From Emydura subglobosa (Eukaryota > Chordata > Testudines > Chelidae): a DNA stretch of 64,000 nt. Positions 32,440 through 44,500 of this stretch are shown here, in pieces. The stretch covers positions 1,203,653 through 1,267,652 of the forward strand of contig ML679995.1 of assembly GCA_007922225.1 (NCBI GenBank). The letters are read 5' to 3'. The translations under genes and the position numbers were made by a program. Each line of letters begins with the position of its first letter. Within the stretch, counting starts at the first letter, position 1. The notes under the pieces are model-generated. The model did not search any database and had not been told where the DNA came from. It saw only the letters and a program-made list of their open reading frames with translations.

Positions 32440-33185
32440 AGGATGCTAACGTTGCAGGGCCATGCAGCATTTGGTTCTGTTTTGTCAGGTGCACAGCAGG
32501 CCAAGCTCCCAGGACCAGGACCTAGCAGCTGTCCTGGCTGGGCTCGTCTTTCCAAAGAGCAGTGATGATCCCTTAATAAAGTAATCTGCGACTCATCCCC
32601 GCCCAGGGCCAGCACAGTCATCCTGGGGAGCTCCCGCTCATCTCACACGGGACATGAATTCTGCAGTGCTGCCACCCAGAGGTCAGTGTCCTCCAGGCAG
32701 CATCCATCCAGGCACGCAGAGTGCTGAACAGAGTTGGGCTAAGGTATCCCTCAGTGCCGGGGGGACAGAATTGCAGTGGGCAGCGGGGGGAGCTACCCAA
32801 AGAGGCAGACTAGCAGCAGAAAGTGCAACAGCTGCTTGGAGGAGCCAGGACTGGGCTTGAAGAGCATCGGCAGAGCTACACGGGCAGCCCAGCGCTGCGC
32901 GTGTCGAGCTGGTCGTGCCAGTGACGTCTCAGGGGACTGAACTGGCGGGAATAGCAGGGGTCAGGCACTACGGCAGGTTTGTAATGGAGCCCCTTTTAGC
33001 TCCCCTTGCGGGCCTTGTGTTTACCAGCGAAGCGTGCTCCGCTCTGGAGGGAAAGTTCAGCTAGCTACTCAGGGCTGGGAAGAACCAGTTAAAGAGTCAA
33101 TTCTTATCCAAGTAAGCCTCTAATGTTCATATTTGATGTAAATATTTAAAGTGCAGGTGCACACGTGGCCCTTAAATATTTCTCT
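32440..33185. other. Intergenic, no recognised gene
   Basis: No frame resembles a known protein; no repeat could be named. Confidence 0.3.
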
Positions 33186-33187
33186 GG

Positions 33188-33478
33188 CAGCATTGCCAAC
33201 CCCAAATGTTCAACAATCATAAGTCAGGCCCACCAAAAATCATGAGATTATGTAAAAATAATAGTTGTGGGGTTCTTTTTATTTGCCATCTGCTTTTTGA
33301 ATCTTTAGGGTGCACTGAAGTCACATTTTGAAGCTTTCTCCACAGCCACGAGGGCTAGAAACTTACTTTTTCTGTAAAAATCAAGGTTGAAATCATCACC
33401 TGACTCCAGGAGCTGGGGCTTTATGGAAAACTATGATATCATGAGACTCATGACAAAATCACGAGCTGGCAACACTGT
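33188..33478. mobile_element. Short element with terminal inverted repeats (hAT-like MITE?)
   Basis: The left end CAGCATTGCCAAC and the right end GCTGGCAACACTG (reverse complement CAGTGTTGCCAGC) form inverted ends matching at 10 of 13 positions. The 291-bp interior is A/T-rich with 'atcatgaga' motifs. CAG...CTG ends and this size suggest a non-autonomous hAT-type element; an intact 8-bp duplication is not visible. Related text ('tcatgattttggggtctaacttgtgatttttgaac ... ggttggcgatgctg') lies at 12,122-12,176. Confidence 0.55.
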
Positions 33479-34189
33479 CCCTGTGTCTGTGCTGTCCACA
33501 AGTGGATATTTTTAAGGTGGGTGAACGGTGAATCAGGAATTCAGATGAGATTGGTTTAGTTATGGAGGGATAACAGGGTGGAAGAGTGCATATGTACCAG
33601 GAGGAGGGGAATACTGCGGCAATAGTATGTCTATCACACCTTCTCCTGCCTGGCTTAGCTCTTGGCTGACGCACAGGCCAGAGTTGTGTCCTGTTTTCTG
33701 GACAGACAGTGTGACAGTTCAGGGCTATTGTATGTAAACCCTGAGAAATGGATGGCAATGGCTCCCAGTCGCTGTCAAAGAGAGAGCGCCAGCTTCTGTC
33801 TGGGTAAAACAAACATTTGATGCACACAGAAACCAGTGTAAATGGAACAAACATTGTAAAGCGTATTTGGAACACTACGGATAACTTTTAACAAAAGTTC
33901 TGTACACAGACGTCCCCACTTGGTCTCTGTTACATATATTCAAATAAGAGGGGTCAGCATCATTTTCCTGCTGAATCAGGAATCGCCCTCCCATAGCCAG
34001 GCTGGATTGTGACCCAGCCCTCCGCAAGCACAATTCTTGGGGCTATCCCCATCAGCCAGGCCCGCTCCTGTATTTATCACATTCCCCTGCTTGGGCTCTG
34101 ATTGGCTCAGCTCCCAAAGGCTGACGAGGGGATGACCTGCCAGGTGGGTTGCCCACAATGAAAACTCCCTATACAGCGTCAGAGATCGC

Positions 34190-35340
34190 TATGGAGCACG
34201 TCCAGTGGCTGCCACCAGCACACCCTGTTCCGGATGTTCCTGGCTAAGTTACCCTGCGCTGCACTCTGCACCTGTGCAGAGACACAGCGTAAGCACCTCA
34301 ACCATGTCTCTGCCTCCACTGTGTAGCCCATAGGACTAGCCGGCTTGCTGGCATATATCTAGCTATCTATCTTTCCTTGTAGATGTAAGTATTCTTGTTC
34401 TGGTATAATAGGATCACAGGTTCATATTGAAGTATTGCAGCTGTAATGCCAGGTGCCTGACAGGCATATCCTGTAGGAAAGCTAAGGCCGTTAGCATACA
34501 TCTGTTCGGGACTTTGGCCCAGATAAGTAATGATGAGTTAAAGGATAAGACGTATCTGGTTATAACCTTTACCTTAGATAAGGCAGGAGGCATCAAAGCA
34601 GGGGGGGCTGTCTCAGGTTATGCCCTGAGTAAACTTCACAGATACACCACAGAACCCACAAAAGGGCCAGAAATAACAGAGGTGAGATAAATGAACTGTC
34701 TGGAAAGGATGTGGATACGTCATTAAGATGCACGAACCTGGCAGTCTAGAAGAAGTGCACCCTAATAATTTGGGGGTGAAGAATCCAAATTTGGACTTAG
34801 GAGGACCCCTACTGCTCAGGGTGTAAGACGGGATAAGTTGTGTCAATTGGTGCGATCATCAGCTACTCCTGCTTGAAGCTTCTTTGAGTGAGTGTTAAGA
34901 TTTTGTTCTTTGTTTATACTTCGTATTGTTTGTAGTGTTAGTCGTAGCCTCATAGCTCTTAGCCCTCGAGCAGTGCCTGGCTCTCCACCCGCGACTCAAG
35001 GAACCGAACATCTCTCTCAACCAGGTCATCAGGGAAGGGTGTGAGGATATTAACCCAACGCATACCGTAGATATAGATATATCACATGAGTCTCTAAAAC
35101 TCAGACTGTAATCCTATCCATTATCCAGCTGATTGTTCATTTTCTTTTAATCAGTCATTTGTCTCTCAGTTTATGTTACCTTAATAAAAGCGTATAAAAT
35201 TGTACCGATTTGGCTATCACTGTGAACCTTCCTGTCATGCACCTCAGGGTCCCTATAAAACTCTTCTGGAGCCTGATTCTGGGATAAGAACCTCAATATC
35301 TTCCGCTCAGATCAATTGACAAGCCTACGACCCCATTCAA
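34190..35340 (+). mobile_element. Possible LTR-derived sequence
   Basis: A/T-rich, non-coding segment with an AATAAA at 35,183-35,188 followed within 60 bases by 'ctgtgaaccttcctg'. The layout resembles the 3' half of the LTR-like element at 5,868. No boundaries or target duplication were found. Confidence 0.25.
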
Positions 35341-35344
35341 ATGA

Positions 35345-36280
35345 CTAAAGCACCCAAAAGCAGGCTACCACTGTGTCTCTTCCCTTCTGTGGGAGACACA
35401 AAGCCAAATGCTGCAGGCGAAAGCACGAGTTACCTATGCTGAGACCCGTGTCAGGTGGGCCACATCTCTGTGGAGATAGGGGCAGATTCTGAGCTTTGTT
35501 TGCACTCAGCAGCCCAGGGAGATCGCTGCTGGGTGCACGCAGGAGCAGCAGCGCAGCTCCCTTCACTTAGGGAATACATCCTAACCGCATGGCTAACCAC
35601 TTCAGTTAACAGGCCTGGTTCCCTCCCACAGCCCACAGCAGGGGCTCTCCTGAACTTGCACAGCGAGCCCATGCCCACTCCTAGGCTGCTGTTGTGATGT
35701 GCCAGTCCAGCTGCTGCTGACAGAAAGGTAGACTCCAACGGCTTTCGATTTGCTCTCCTCTCTCTCATCACACTAATTACCCCCAGGCCGTTCCCTCGCC
35801 ATCCTTGCACGCCACACACAGCTCACTGCTAGAGCCTCGTGGACCTTATGTCAGTGTCCCATGCTGCAGCCGCACGTCCAGTACAACTCCTGAGAGCTGC
35901 ACTGGGACACCCACTTTCCCCACGCGTCACTGCACACAAAGCCGCCTGTGAGCCAGTGGCGGACCGAGGCAGGGTGTGGGGGAGGGCCATGCCCCCCGGT
36001 GCTGGCTTGGGGGGGGCGCCAGCTGGGTCCTCCTCCAAGGAGGAGGCTGTCACAGGCAGGAGACGCCCGGTGCAGGGAAACAAGCATCCTCCCGGCCCTC
36101 TGCCCCTGTGCTGGGCACTACGAGGGAGCCACGGGGACCAGAGCCCGTCACATCCCCCATCCACCCCCCACTGCCAGGCAGCCTGGGGGCATCTGGCCTC
36201 TGTCACTCCTGCTCCCAGCCACCCTCGCTGCCCACAGACCCCCTCCCCGCAGGGCGCTGCCGCCACTGCCGCTGACGGGG
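35345..36280. other. Intergenic, no recognised gene
   Basis: Contains C- and G-rich text at 35,940-36,290 with overlapping open frames on both strands and no recognisable protein. Confidence 0.3.
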
Positions 36281-36289
36281 GGTGGGTGG

Positions 36290-37458
36290 GTGCAAATGTA
36301 AGTGTTGGTCCCCAGGTGCTGGAGACCCACGGTCACCACTGCTGTGAGCAGATGCCTGGGATCGGCCACACGGAGAATGCCCCACTCCGGGCAGACTGCA
36401 AGAAACAGGGAGACAATCCCCAAAGCTGGTGGTTTATTCTATAAGTAGGTTCACAAGTCAGTAACAAAATAGCTTCTGCAGTACCGCTGGTTAACTAGAC
36501 ACCAGACACCACGCCCCTTAGGCACGCCAGCCCTTGGCTCCCATCCAGTAAACAGGTCTAATATGGAGAGGGGTTAGTGAAAACCTAATTCACCATGTGC
36601 AAAGTTCTTACTAATCCCAGAGGATCAGACGCATACCCTCAGGTTAATGTGTATTTCAGATCTTACCCCCGTATCACACGGTCAGTCAATTCTTAGTCAA
36701 CTAACTACAGAATTAATAAGAAAAGAAAAGAAGCGCATTTAAATGGTTACGGAATCACATACATACAAGTGATCGCAAAGTCCTTATATCAGGTTTGCAG
36801 CAGGGATGGAATAAACTGCTGGTTTGCAAACGTCTCGCTGGAATCACCCAAACAGCTTGCGGGGTCACCAGAATCCAGTGCAGAGAAATGCAGCAGGAAA
36901 TGAAGACAAAATGGAGACGTTCCAGGGTCTTTTATACCCTCTGCCATGTGCATGGAATTTTATTGACTCCAAACAACGCCCACAGCCCTTGTCTGTGGAA
37001 AGTTACTGGCCCAAGATGGACGCCCAGGTCACATGAACATATCACATGTCCTTACATGGCTTGCTGACTCACAGGGGGTGGCCATTGGCTCCTCGATGTC
37101 TGAGGCATCTGCAGGAAGACCTACTGAGCGGGATGCGTTTCTTCTGTGGCCCATGATGAGAGCTGAATGTCCTGGATGGGCCATCAACACATAGCTGGCT
37201 AACCCTGCTGCAAATCCATCTCATGGGTGTCACGCAGGAATACAACCCAGGTTTAAGACACAATCACATAGCCAATATTCATAGTTTCAGATGCACAGAT
37301 GATATGCATATATCACATATCAGGATACGCGTAGTTAGCAAATCATAACGTTTGCATTGACAGCTTACATGATACGCGTTGTATGAGATTGATGGAGATG
37401 GTGTAGCAGTGGTAACGACAGGGATACGCATGGTACCTGTCTTATACACAGCATCACA
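36290..37458 (-). mobile_element. LTR-like element, minus orientation
   Basis: On the minus strand the element starts TGTGATGCTGTG at 37,458. It has a TATA box (GGGTATAAAAG, about 36,938-36,928) followed by TCCATTTTGTCTTCA, and an AATAAA at 36,438-36,433. This order matches an LTR promoter, R region and poly(A) signal. The low-coordinate limit is uncertain. No coding sequence is present. Confidence 0.5.
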
Positions 37459-37614
37459 CTATGGTATCTCTGTGTGGCAGTTAACTCACCTGTACAGAGA
37501 GATGGCAGAGCTATTGCTTGCCGAACTGCTAGGCTAGAGGTGTGTGGACTCGCTCCACAACAGAGTAGCGAAGTGCACGGAGCATTAACTCCATGTCAGT
37601 GGAAGAGGTGAAGC

Positions 37615-37745
37615 TAGGGGCTTGTCTACACAGGGCAGTTAGTGTGCACTCAGCTAGGGGCTGAGTTGAACGCACACTAGCTACTCTGCACTAATTCTCC
37701 ATGTGGACACTCAGGCTGTTCAGCTTCGCTGAACTTCCTAACTGT
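37615..37745. repeat. Short palindromic repeat, MITE-like
   Basis: 'ggcttgtctacacagggcagttagtgtgcactcag' faces 'ctgagttgaacgcacactagct' as an imperfect inverted repeat around a short spacer. The 'cttgtctacac' wording is common to small non-autonomous elements of turtles; the family is not assigned. Confidence 0.4.
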
Positions 37746-38189
37746 AGTCATTTGACCCTGCTGGGAAGGAGCGTTTTCTAGGGCTTGGAGCAGGAGTCCT
37801 GGTTTCTAGTCCCTGCCCAGGGGAGGAGGAAGAGGTCCAGCTTGCTCCGGAGTACCGGAAGCCATGGCTGTACTGCACAGTCCCAGAGGTAGGGGATCGC
37901 TCTGAGTAACATCCCTCCCGTCCCGCCATGGGAACTGATGGCAGTTAGAAAGGCACTGCTGCTTGAGGAGATCGGATCTGCTATGACACCGCAGACACGA
38001 TCATTATCATTGTCCCTCTGCGGGAAGGACCCAGCCCCCTCCTGCCACGTCTGGGATCAGGGGGCTAGCAAAGGTTGGAGCCAGGAGTAAATTCAGCAGC
38101 CCTTGGAAAAGTGCAGCAGACGCCAATCCTGCATGTAGCAGGAGGTGGACCTAATTGGGAGGGGCAGTTGCTAGGCTCTAGAAGAGTCT

Positions 38190-38880
38190 GCTCACTCCGC
38201 TGCATCGGGGTGATTCCCCAGGGAGGGGTTTGATGAGCTGGGTGGCACAGCTGCTTTCAGAGAACCATCCAGGCCTGATTTTAAAACTGCCAGTGATGGA
38301 GAATCCACCACAACGCTTGGTAAATTGTTCCGATCGTTACAAATGTGCACCTTGTGTCCAGTCTGAATTTGTCTGGCTTCAACTTCTAGTCTGAGATCTT
38401 CTTTTCCCTTTCTCTGCCGGACTGAAGAGCTTCTGTTCACTTAACTCTGTCCTTGGCTCAGGTACTTACAGATTGTATTCAAATCACCCCGTAACTTGCG
38501 CTTTGTTAAGCGAAATCAATGGGGCTCCTTGAGTCTCTCCCTGTGAGGCAGGTTTCCAACCCTTTAGTTATTCTTGCGGCTCTTCTCTGAGCCTGCTCCA
38601 ATTCTTCAGCATCCTTCTGGCAGTGCAGACACCAGAAACTGGACACAGGATCCAACATAAGCTGCACCAGTGCCAAATACAGAGGGAATATAACTTCCCT
38701 ACTCCGAGCCATGAGCCCGTTTACACATCCGAGGATCGTAAACACTTTTGGCCACAGAGTCACACTGGGAGTGCAAGTTCTGCTGATTAGCCATGACCCC
38801 CAAGTCTTCTTCAGAGTCACTGCTTCCGAGGACAGTCTTCCAGCTTGTAGCTATGGCCGCATTCTTTGTTCCTAGCTGTA
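38190..38880 (-). mobile_element. CR1 LINE, old copy
   Basis: The minus strand at 38,820-38,510 reads VFTILGCVNGLMARSREVIFPLYLALVQ, then KDAEELEQAQRRAARITKGLE, the C-terminal part of CR1 reverse transcriptase. The frame is interrupted. The piece near 38,840-38,880 ('gcattctttgttcctagctgtatg') matches the same position in the CR1 at 27,990-28,025, so both belong to one older subfamily. Confidence 0.8.
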
Positions 38881-39344
38881 TGTGACGGGCCCTTTCCTAG
38901 CTCCAGTGCTCACTGCTGTGATGGCATCTTCCAGCCAGGCCAGGCGATCGCCGGCTTCTCTCCCCGCCTGTTGCCTTCTATGGCTGCACTGTTCTGGTGG
39001 CAGCAAGCTTGGGTGAAGCTGGGACTGCAGGTCGGCTAGGCTTCTCTTACCGGGAGGCCTGTGGGGCTCCGATCCCACAGACAGCAAGCGTGGGGCTGCA
39101 CATCCTGCTACTCATGGAGCCGACGGCCCGGCAATGGGCTCACTGGGCTCACGTTTAGGCCAGCAGGCTGTTCTGACTGCTCGGCTGCTTGCCCAGGCAT
39201 GGCCATCAGGCTCCAAGCCCGGAATCACCTCCTCCTCTGGCTCAGCCCCCGCAGCTGTCGGGTCTCAAGAACACAGGGCAGGTGGCTGTTTCCTGGCTGG
39301 GGAAGCTGCTTCTCTCCAGCCCCCCAAATGGCCAGGAGGCTACC

Positions 39345-40290
39345 TATAAAAAGGATAGAGAACTGGCTAGAGCATAGGGCTCAACAGGTAGTGATCAATG
39401 GCTCCATGTCTAGCTGGCAGCCGGGCACAAACGGAGTTCCCCAGGGGTCGGTCCTGGGGGCCGGTTTTGTTCAACATCTTCATTAATGATCTGGAGGATG
39501 GGGTAGATTGCACCCTCAGCAAGTTTGCGGACGACACTAAGCTGGGGGGAGTGGTAGATACCCTGGAGGGTAGGGATAGGATACAGAGTGACCTAAACAA
39601 ACTGGAGGATTGGGCCAAAAGAAATCTGATGAGGTTCAACAAGGACAAGTGCAGAGTCCTGCACTTAGGAAGGAAGAATCCCATGCACAGCTACAGACTG
39701 GGGACCGACGAGCTGGGCAGCAGTTCTGCAGAAAAGGACATGAGGGTTAGAGTGAACGAGAAGCTGGATATGAGTCAGCAGTGTGCCCTTGTTGCCAAGT
39801 AGGCTAATGGCATATTGGGCTGCATTAGTAGGAGCATTGCCAGCAGATCACGGGCAGTGATTATTCCCCTCTATTCGGCATTGGTGAGGCTGCATTTGGA
39901 GTATTGTGTCCAGTTTTGGGTCCCCCACTACAAAAAGGATGTGGAGAAGTTGGAGAGAGTGCAGCGGAGGGTAACAACAATGCTTAGGGGGCTGGAGCAC
40001 AGGACTTATGAGGAGAGGCTGAGGGAACTGGGCTTGTTTAGTCTGCAAAAGAGAAGGGTGAGGAGGGATTTGATAGCGGCCTTTAACTACCTGAAAGGGA
40101 GTTCTAGGGAGGATGGGGCTAGGCTGTTCTCGGTGGTGGCAGATGACAGAACAAGGAGCAACGGTCTCAAGTTGCAGTGGGGCAGGTCTAGGCGGGGGTG
40201 AAGCGCTGCCATGGGTTACCGGGGGACGGGGCTCTCCATCCTTGCCGGGCTGAGGCAGGTGACAGGGCCCGGCTGGTTGGGGCTGGGGGT
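39345..40290 (+). mobile_element. CR1 LINE, truncated, abutting the GC-rich gene region
   Basis: The plus strand reads [21 protein letters not shown] and, after a single-base frameshift in the PQGSVLGPVLFN block, [19 protein letters not shown] (intact FADD catalytic box). The C-terminal blocks follow up to about 40,190. A stop at 39,800 splits the frame. The 3' untranslated part from 40,190 is badly altered ('gtgaagcgctgccatgggttaccgggggacggggctctccatcc') and runs into GC-rich sequence without the usual terminal repeats. Confidence 0.85.
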
Positions 40291-41342
40291 GCTGCGATGA
40301 CCGGGGCTGGGGCTGGCCTGTGTCCCGGTGTTGCGGGGGCTGGGTGGGCAGGACCCAGGGGCGGCGGGTCACACCCAGCCCGAGCCCGGCTCGCAGCAGG
40401 ACCCCGACTAAAGCCGCAGCCCGGGCCCTGGGGGGCGAAGCGGGCAGGGCCGGAATCGGATCCTGTGCCCGGCCCGCCTGGCAGGACGCGGGGGGTGGGG
40501 GCGGCGGCTGCGGGCGGCGCAGGGCCGAGCCGGGCCGGGCCGGGCCGGGCCATCTCCCCTCCGGCGGCGCTGCCCGCTCCCGCCCCCGGGCCCGCCCCGC
40601 GCCAGTCGCCGGTGGAGGAGCCGGACCACGGCCGCCTTCGCCCCGCAGCTCAGCCCCGGCCTGGCGGCTGCGCACCCGCCGCACGAGCCCGGGTAAGGCC
40701 GGGGGGGGCTGGGCCCGGGGCTGTGGGGCGGGGCTGCCCCCCCGCAATGCCTGCCCCCCCCCCCGCGCCGCGTGCAGTGTCGCCATGGCAACCCGACGCG
40801 CAGCGGCCGCGGGGGGAGGGGCGCGGAGCCCTGCACGGGGGGGCCATTGCCGGCCGGGCTGCGGCAGCCCCCCCCGATCCCCGCCCAGGGGCTGCTGGCG
40901 GCTGCGCACCCGAGCGGGAAGAGCCCCCCATGTGCACGGGGGGGTCCCTCTGTCCGCTGGGCCCAGCCCCCCTGCCGGCCCCCCGGGGCAGGACGCAGCT
41001 GGGGGTGTCTGCGCCCCCCACGCCTGCATGGGGCGGGGCGCGGCTCTAGGGCAGGCCCAGCTCCCAGGGCTCCCCCCGGCACCCCACTGCCCCCCTCCCG
41101 CTGCCCGGCTGCCCTGGCGTTGCGGGCTGGCCCTGCCGCGGGGCGTTCCCCGGCTCCCCAGGGAGGGGCTGCGTCTAGCGGGGTCAGAGGCCGGGGCAGA
41201 CGAGCCCTGCCTTGCACGCTGCCCCGGGAGGGGGGCTAGGAAGGGGGGCCGGGCTGCAGGGCCCAGCGCTCGGGGGTGTTGGGGGCGGAGGTTCCCGCTC
41301 GGCCCCGCCTGCGCCCGACTCCTGTCTTGGTGTCGCTCGCAG
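40290..41342 (+). promoter_or_regulatory. Probable CpG island / promoter region of CIMIP2B
   Basis: Very GC-rich, CpG-dense sequence directly upstream of the first recognised CIMIP2B exon, with a GGGCC array (about 40,525-40,550) and several GC-box-like runs. Promoter function is inferred from position and composition. The 5' untranslated exon and first coding exon should lie in or near it, but I could not find a frame matching the expected N-terminus. Confidence 0.5.
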
Positions 41343-41590
41343 CCCGGCCGGGCACTGCCCCCAGGACCAGCCCAGCCTGGCGAAGACCGAGGGCAAGCTG
41401 GCCCCGTGGCTACTGGCCAGCACCGAGGTGGCCCGCTCGAGCCAGCTGGTGCTGCACCCCACCCGCTGCCCCTGCCCCTGTATGGCAGGCGAGCCCATGG
41501 AGCGGGCGGAGGCGCTGCTGGGGACCAGGCCGGCCTGCTGGGGGGCAGGAGCTCAGCCGCTGGGCTGCGGCGTGATCCCCGGATACACAG
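41343..41590 (+). CDS. CIMIP2B: CIMIP2B coding exon (first recognised)
   Basis: Acceptor 'gctcgcag' ends at 41,342 and donor CACAG|GTAGGA follows 41,590. It starts one base before a codon boundary with PAGHCPQDQ, comparable to the GYTGHCP motif of the human protein, and ends in IPGYTG. The middle is poorly conserved, so the 5' border is less certain than the 3' border. Confidence 0.7.
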
Positions 41591-44500
41591 GTAGGAGACA
41601 GGCCGTGCTCCCCCCTGCTCACGGGGCTGCCAGGCCATTCGCACTGGCAGGGTGCAGGGGAGGCGGCCAGGCTGGCCTCTCCTGCCCCCCTCCCAGGGAA
41701 TCCCCTCCAGGCCCCCCACTTCTGATCTCAGCTGTGCCTGTCCCCGCCCCGCAGACTGTGGTGGGCACCAGGGGACCCCGCTGGGCTGAGCCAGCCGGAG
41801 ACGCTGCTCGGTAAAGGGGTGAATCCTTGGGCTGGCCAGACAAGTACCACGTTGCCTGCCGGATTCCTCCACGTGCGCCACTGCCCTGGCACTGCCACGC
41901 AGGGGGCACAGGAAAAGCCCCGTGCCAGACCAGGGCCCACCGCTCCAGAGCCGCCTCTCGGCTGTGCACCCCGGCAGCGGTGACTGCACCCCCTCTGCCT
42001 TCGCTGTGAAAAGAAAGGGCAGAACCCGCCGTGTCCCCCAGTGCCCAGATTGCACCACGAGACTCGCATCGTAGCCACCAACACCCCGAACATCTCAGCA
42101 ATCCCCTGGGGAGCCCCTCCAGAGCTCCCGCTTGCTGGAGTCCAGCTCTGTCCTGTGCCCTCCCCGCCCGCCCCAGGGACCAGCTCTTCCCTTCCCACTG
42201 CCAGAATCGCCCAGCCCGGCCTGCCGCACACAGGGGCTGTTAACCTGCTTCTCCTCTCGCTTGCTTCTCCCTGCGCGGGGGCTGTGCCGCCCCAGGATTC
42301 ATTCCCAGGGCCCAGAACCTCTTCGCCAAGACCTACACCGAGATCTGCAAGGAGGCCAGGAGCAACCTGGCCCTGCAGCAGCTGCGAGCCATGCGCAAAG
42401 AGCAGGAGCTGCAGAACGCAGGGCGGCTGCCCCAGGGCACCCAGCAGCAGGGCAAAGTAAGACTCACCAGAGCAACGTGGCATCTCACTGCTGCCCCCGG
42501 GGNNNNNNNNNNGGGCGCAGCACGTCACCTGCCACGCCAGCAGCAGGCCAGGGGGTGCGTGTGCCAGGCCCTGCCTGCTCCAGTGTCCCCAGTGTCTGAG
42601 AAGGCAGGCGTGGGGAGCCATAGGGGGCACTGAGCTGGGAGCAGCCTGGCAGCTGTGGAGTGGGGCTGGACAAGGAGCGTGGCCGGCGTCAGTCCTGACT
42701 GCCCCACCCGGAGAGGCTGCATGGGCTAGCAGAGCTCAGCACACAGGGGCGCCCCACGCACCCTTCCCCCACGCACCCCTCTGCTCTTACACACGCACAG
42801 CCCCAGGCAGGCGCCCCCACCCCCCGCGTCGGGCTGTGCAGCCGTGCGCGCATGCAGCCGGTGGGCGAAAACATCCTTTACCTGGTGCGGGGCCTGGGGC
42901 AGGACGGCTCTGCAGACATCCCATCCCCAGGCTGCGGCGTGCTGCTCCCCTCAGCCGGACACGGCAATACTTCCCTCCTCTCGTAGCTCCCGGGATCTCT
43001 TGGGGCTCCACCAGCCGCGGGCGAGGGGGAGGGAAACATAATCAGCCCCATTTTAGAGACGGGGAAACTGCGGGTCTGGGACTTCGTGGCTTGGCCAGCT
43101 TCACCCAGGGGATCGAGCGCAGGCGCCTGAGTCCTGCCCTGGGTGGCCCCACATCTCTGCTGCCGGGGGAGGGACGGCAAGGCCGAAACCACCCGGGTTT
43201 GAGGCGGCAGAACGGAATCTCGGCGATCCAGGTGAATGGGTCCAGCTGTGCTGCAGGGACATGCCCGAGTGTCCACGCTGCAGGTGTTCAGCCCCCACCC
43301 CGGCCAGCCGGGGGTAACTGCAGTGCAAAGTATCCCGGCTCCTAGGTGCGCACGAGGGGCACGGCCTTGGCGTCAGCACATGGGAGAGGCAGCAGCAGGG
43401 CCGTGCTCCAGGGCTGACGGGGGAGTCGCAGGTGCTGGTCCCCCAGCGCCACACTGGGCAAGGGGCCAGCACTGGCGCCCCACCTGAGCCCCCCACGCTG
43501 CTCCCTGCAGCATCTGCAGTTTCCTCGGAAGTCTGCCGGCCCCAGGCTGGCCCGGCGTAGCTCGTGGGCTGTGCTGAGTCTGGCCCCCGGGGCTTTGGAT
43601 CACGTAGCTGCTGCTGTTCTTACCCCAGCGTCTGCTCCAGCTGCGGGGGCGCGGGGAGCACTGCGCCGGTCTGTCTGACAGCGAGAGCAGTGCCATGTGG
43701 CATGTGCCCTGCCCGCTCTGCTTGGGCAGCGAGAGATCTGCAGCGCTCACCCCCCCAGGGGGAGCCCGTCTGATCACCCTCATTCTGCACCCCCAGTTTC
43801 TCACCGCCACGTACAGGACTCCGCTCCCGCCGGTGGCGGCAGCAGCTGCCCCGTACGTCTCTCCCTACGCCTTCCAGCTGCTGGGCTCCCCCTATTCCAT
43901 GGAGGAGAACAACCCCCACAAGTGCTTCATCTCAGGTGAGCCTGCAGGGCTGGCGGGGCTGGGATCGGGGGCCAGGGGAGCAGAAGGGAGGGAGTGGGGG
44001 TGTCTTTGGCGCCCCCCTCTTCGCCCTTTAGTCCCCAGTGTGCAAACCAACCATCCTCCCTCACGCACGGTCTGAGCAGAAAGCTGCTGAGGTCCCCCCC
44101 ATTCCGGGTTGGGGTGGCCTTGTCTCTTGGATGCTGGTTTGGTAGGGAGTCCCTGGGGGGCCCTGACCCGACCCTCCCCCTCTCCCCCCCGCTCTGCCCC
44201 CAGCTGCTTGGAAGAGCCAGTCTGCAGTGAGGAGGCCGTGGCGGGGGGGAGGAGGCCTGGGTTTGTTGCCAGGCATCAGGGCTCAGTTTATCCCCTTCCC
44301 CTGTGATCTGGGCAGGTTTCACTGGCTTTGTGCCCCGCGCCCGCTTCCTGATCGGGGCAGGCTACCCGCTAACCACCCACCGCGCCCTGGTGGAGTTCAG
44401 CCACATGGCCCACGACAGAGGGGGCAAGCCTGAGGCCGGGAAAGGCAGCCCAGTCCTCCCTTCGCTGCTGAAGGCCTACCCCACGGACATGGGGCTGCTG

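Noticed and set aside
39848..42058. 736-codon minus-strand open frame
   Set aside because: It runs antisense through a CR1, a CpG island and CIMIP2B exons. Its proline/alanine/glycine-rich content is what high GC produces in any frame, and no domain is present.
43511..43556. Possible extra CIMIP2B exon after the acceptor 'ctccctgcag'
   Set aside because: Its 46-base length would break the frame between exons ending at 42,456 and starting at 43,797, and its donor (GTAGCT) is weak.
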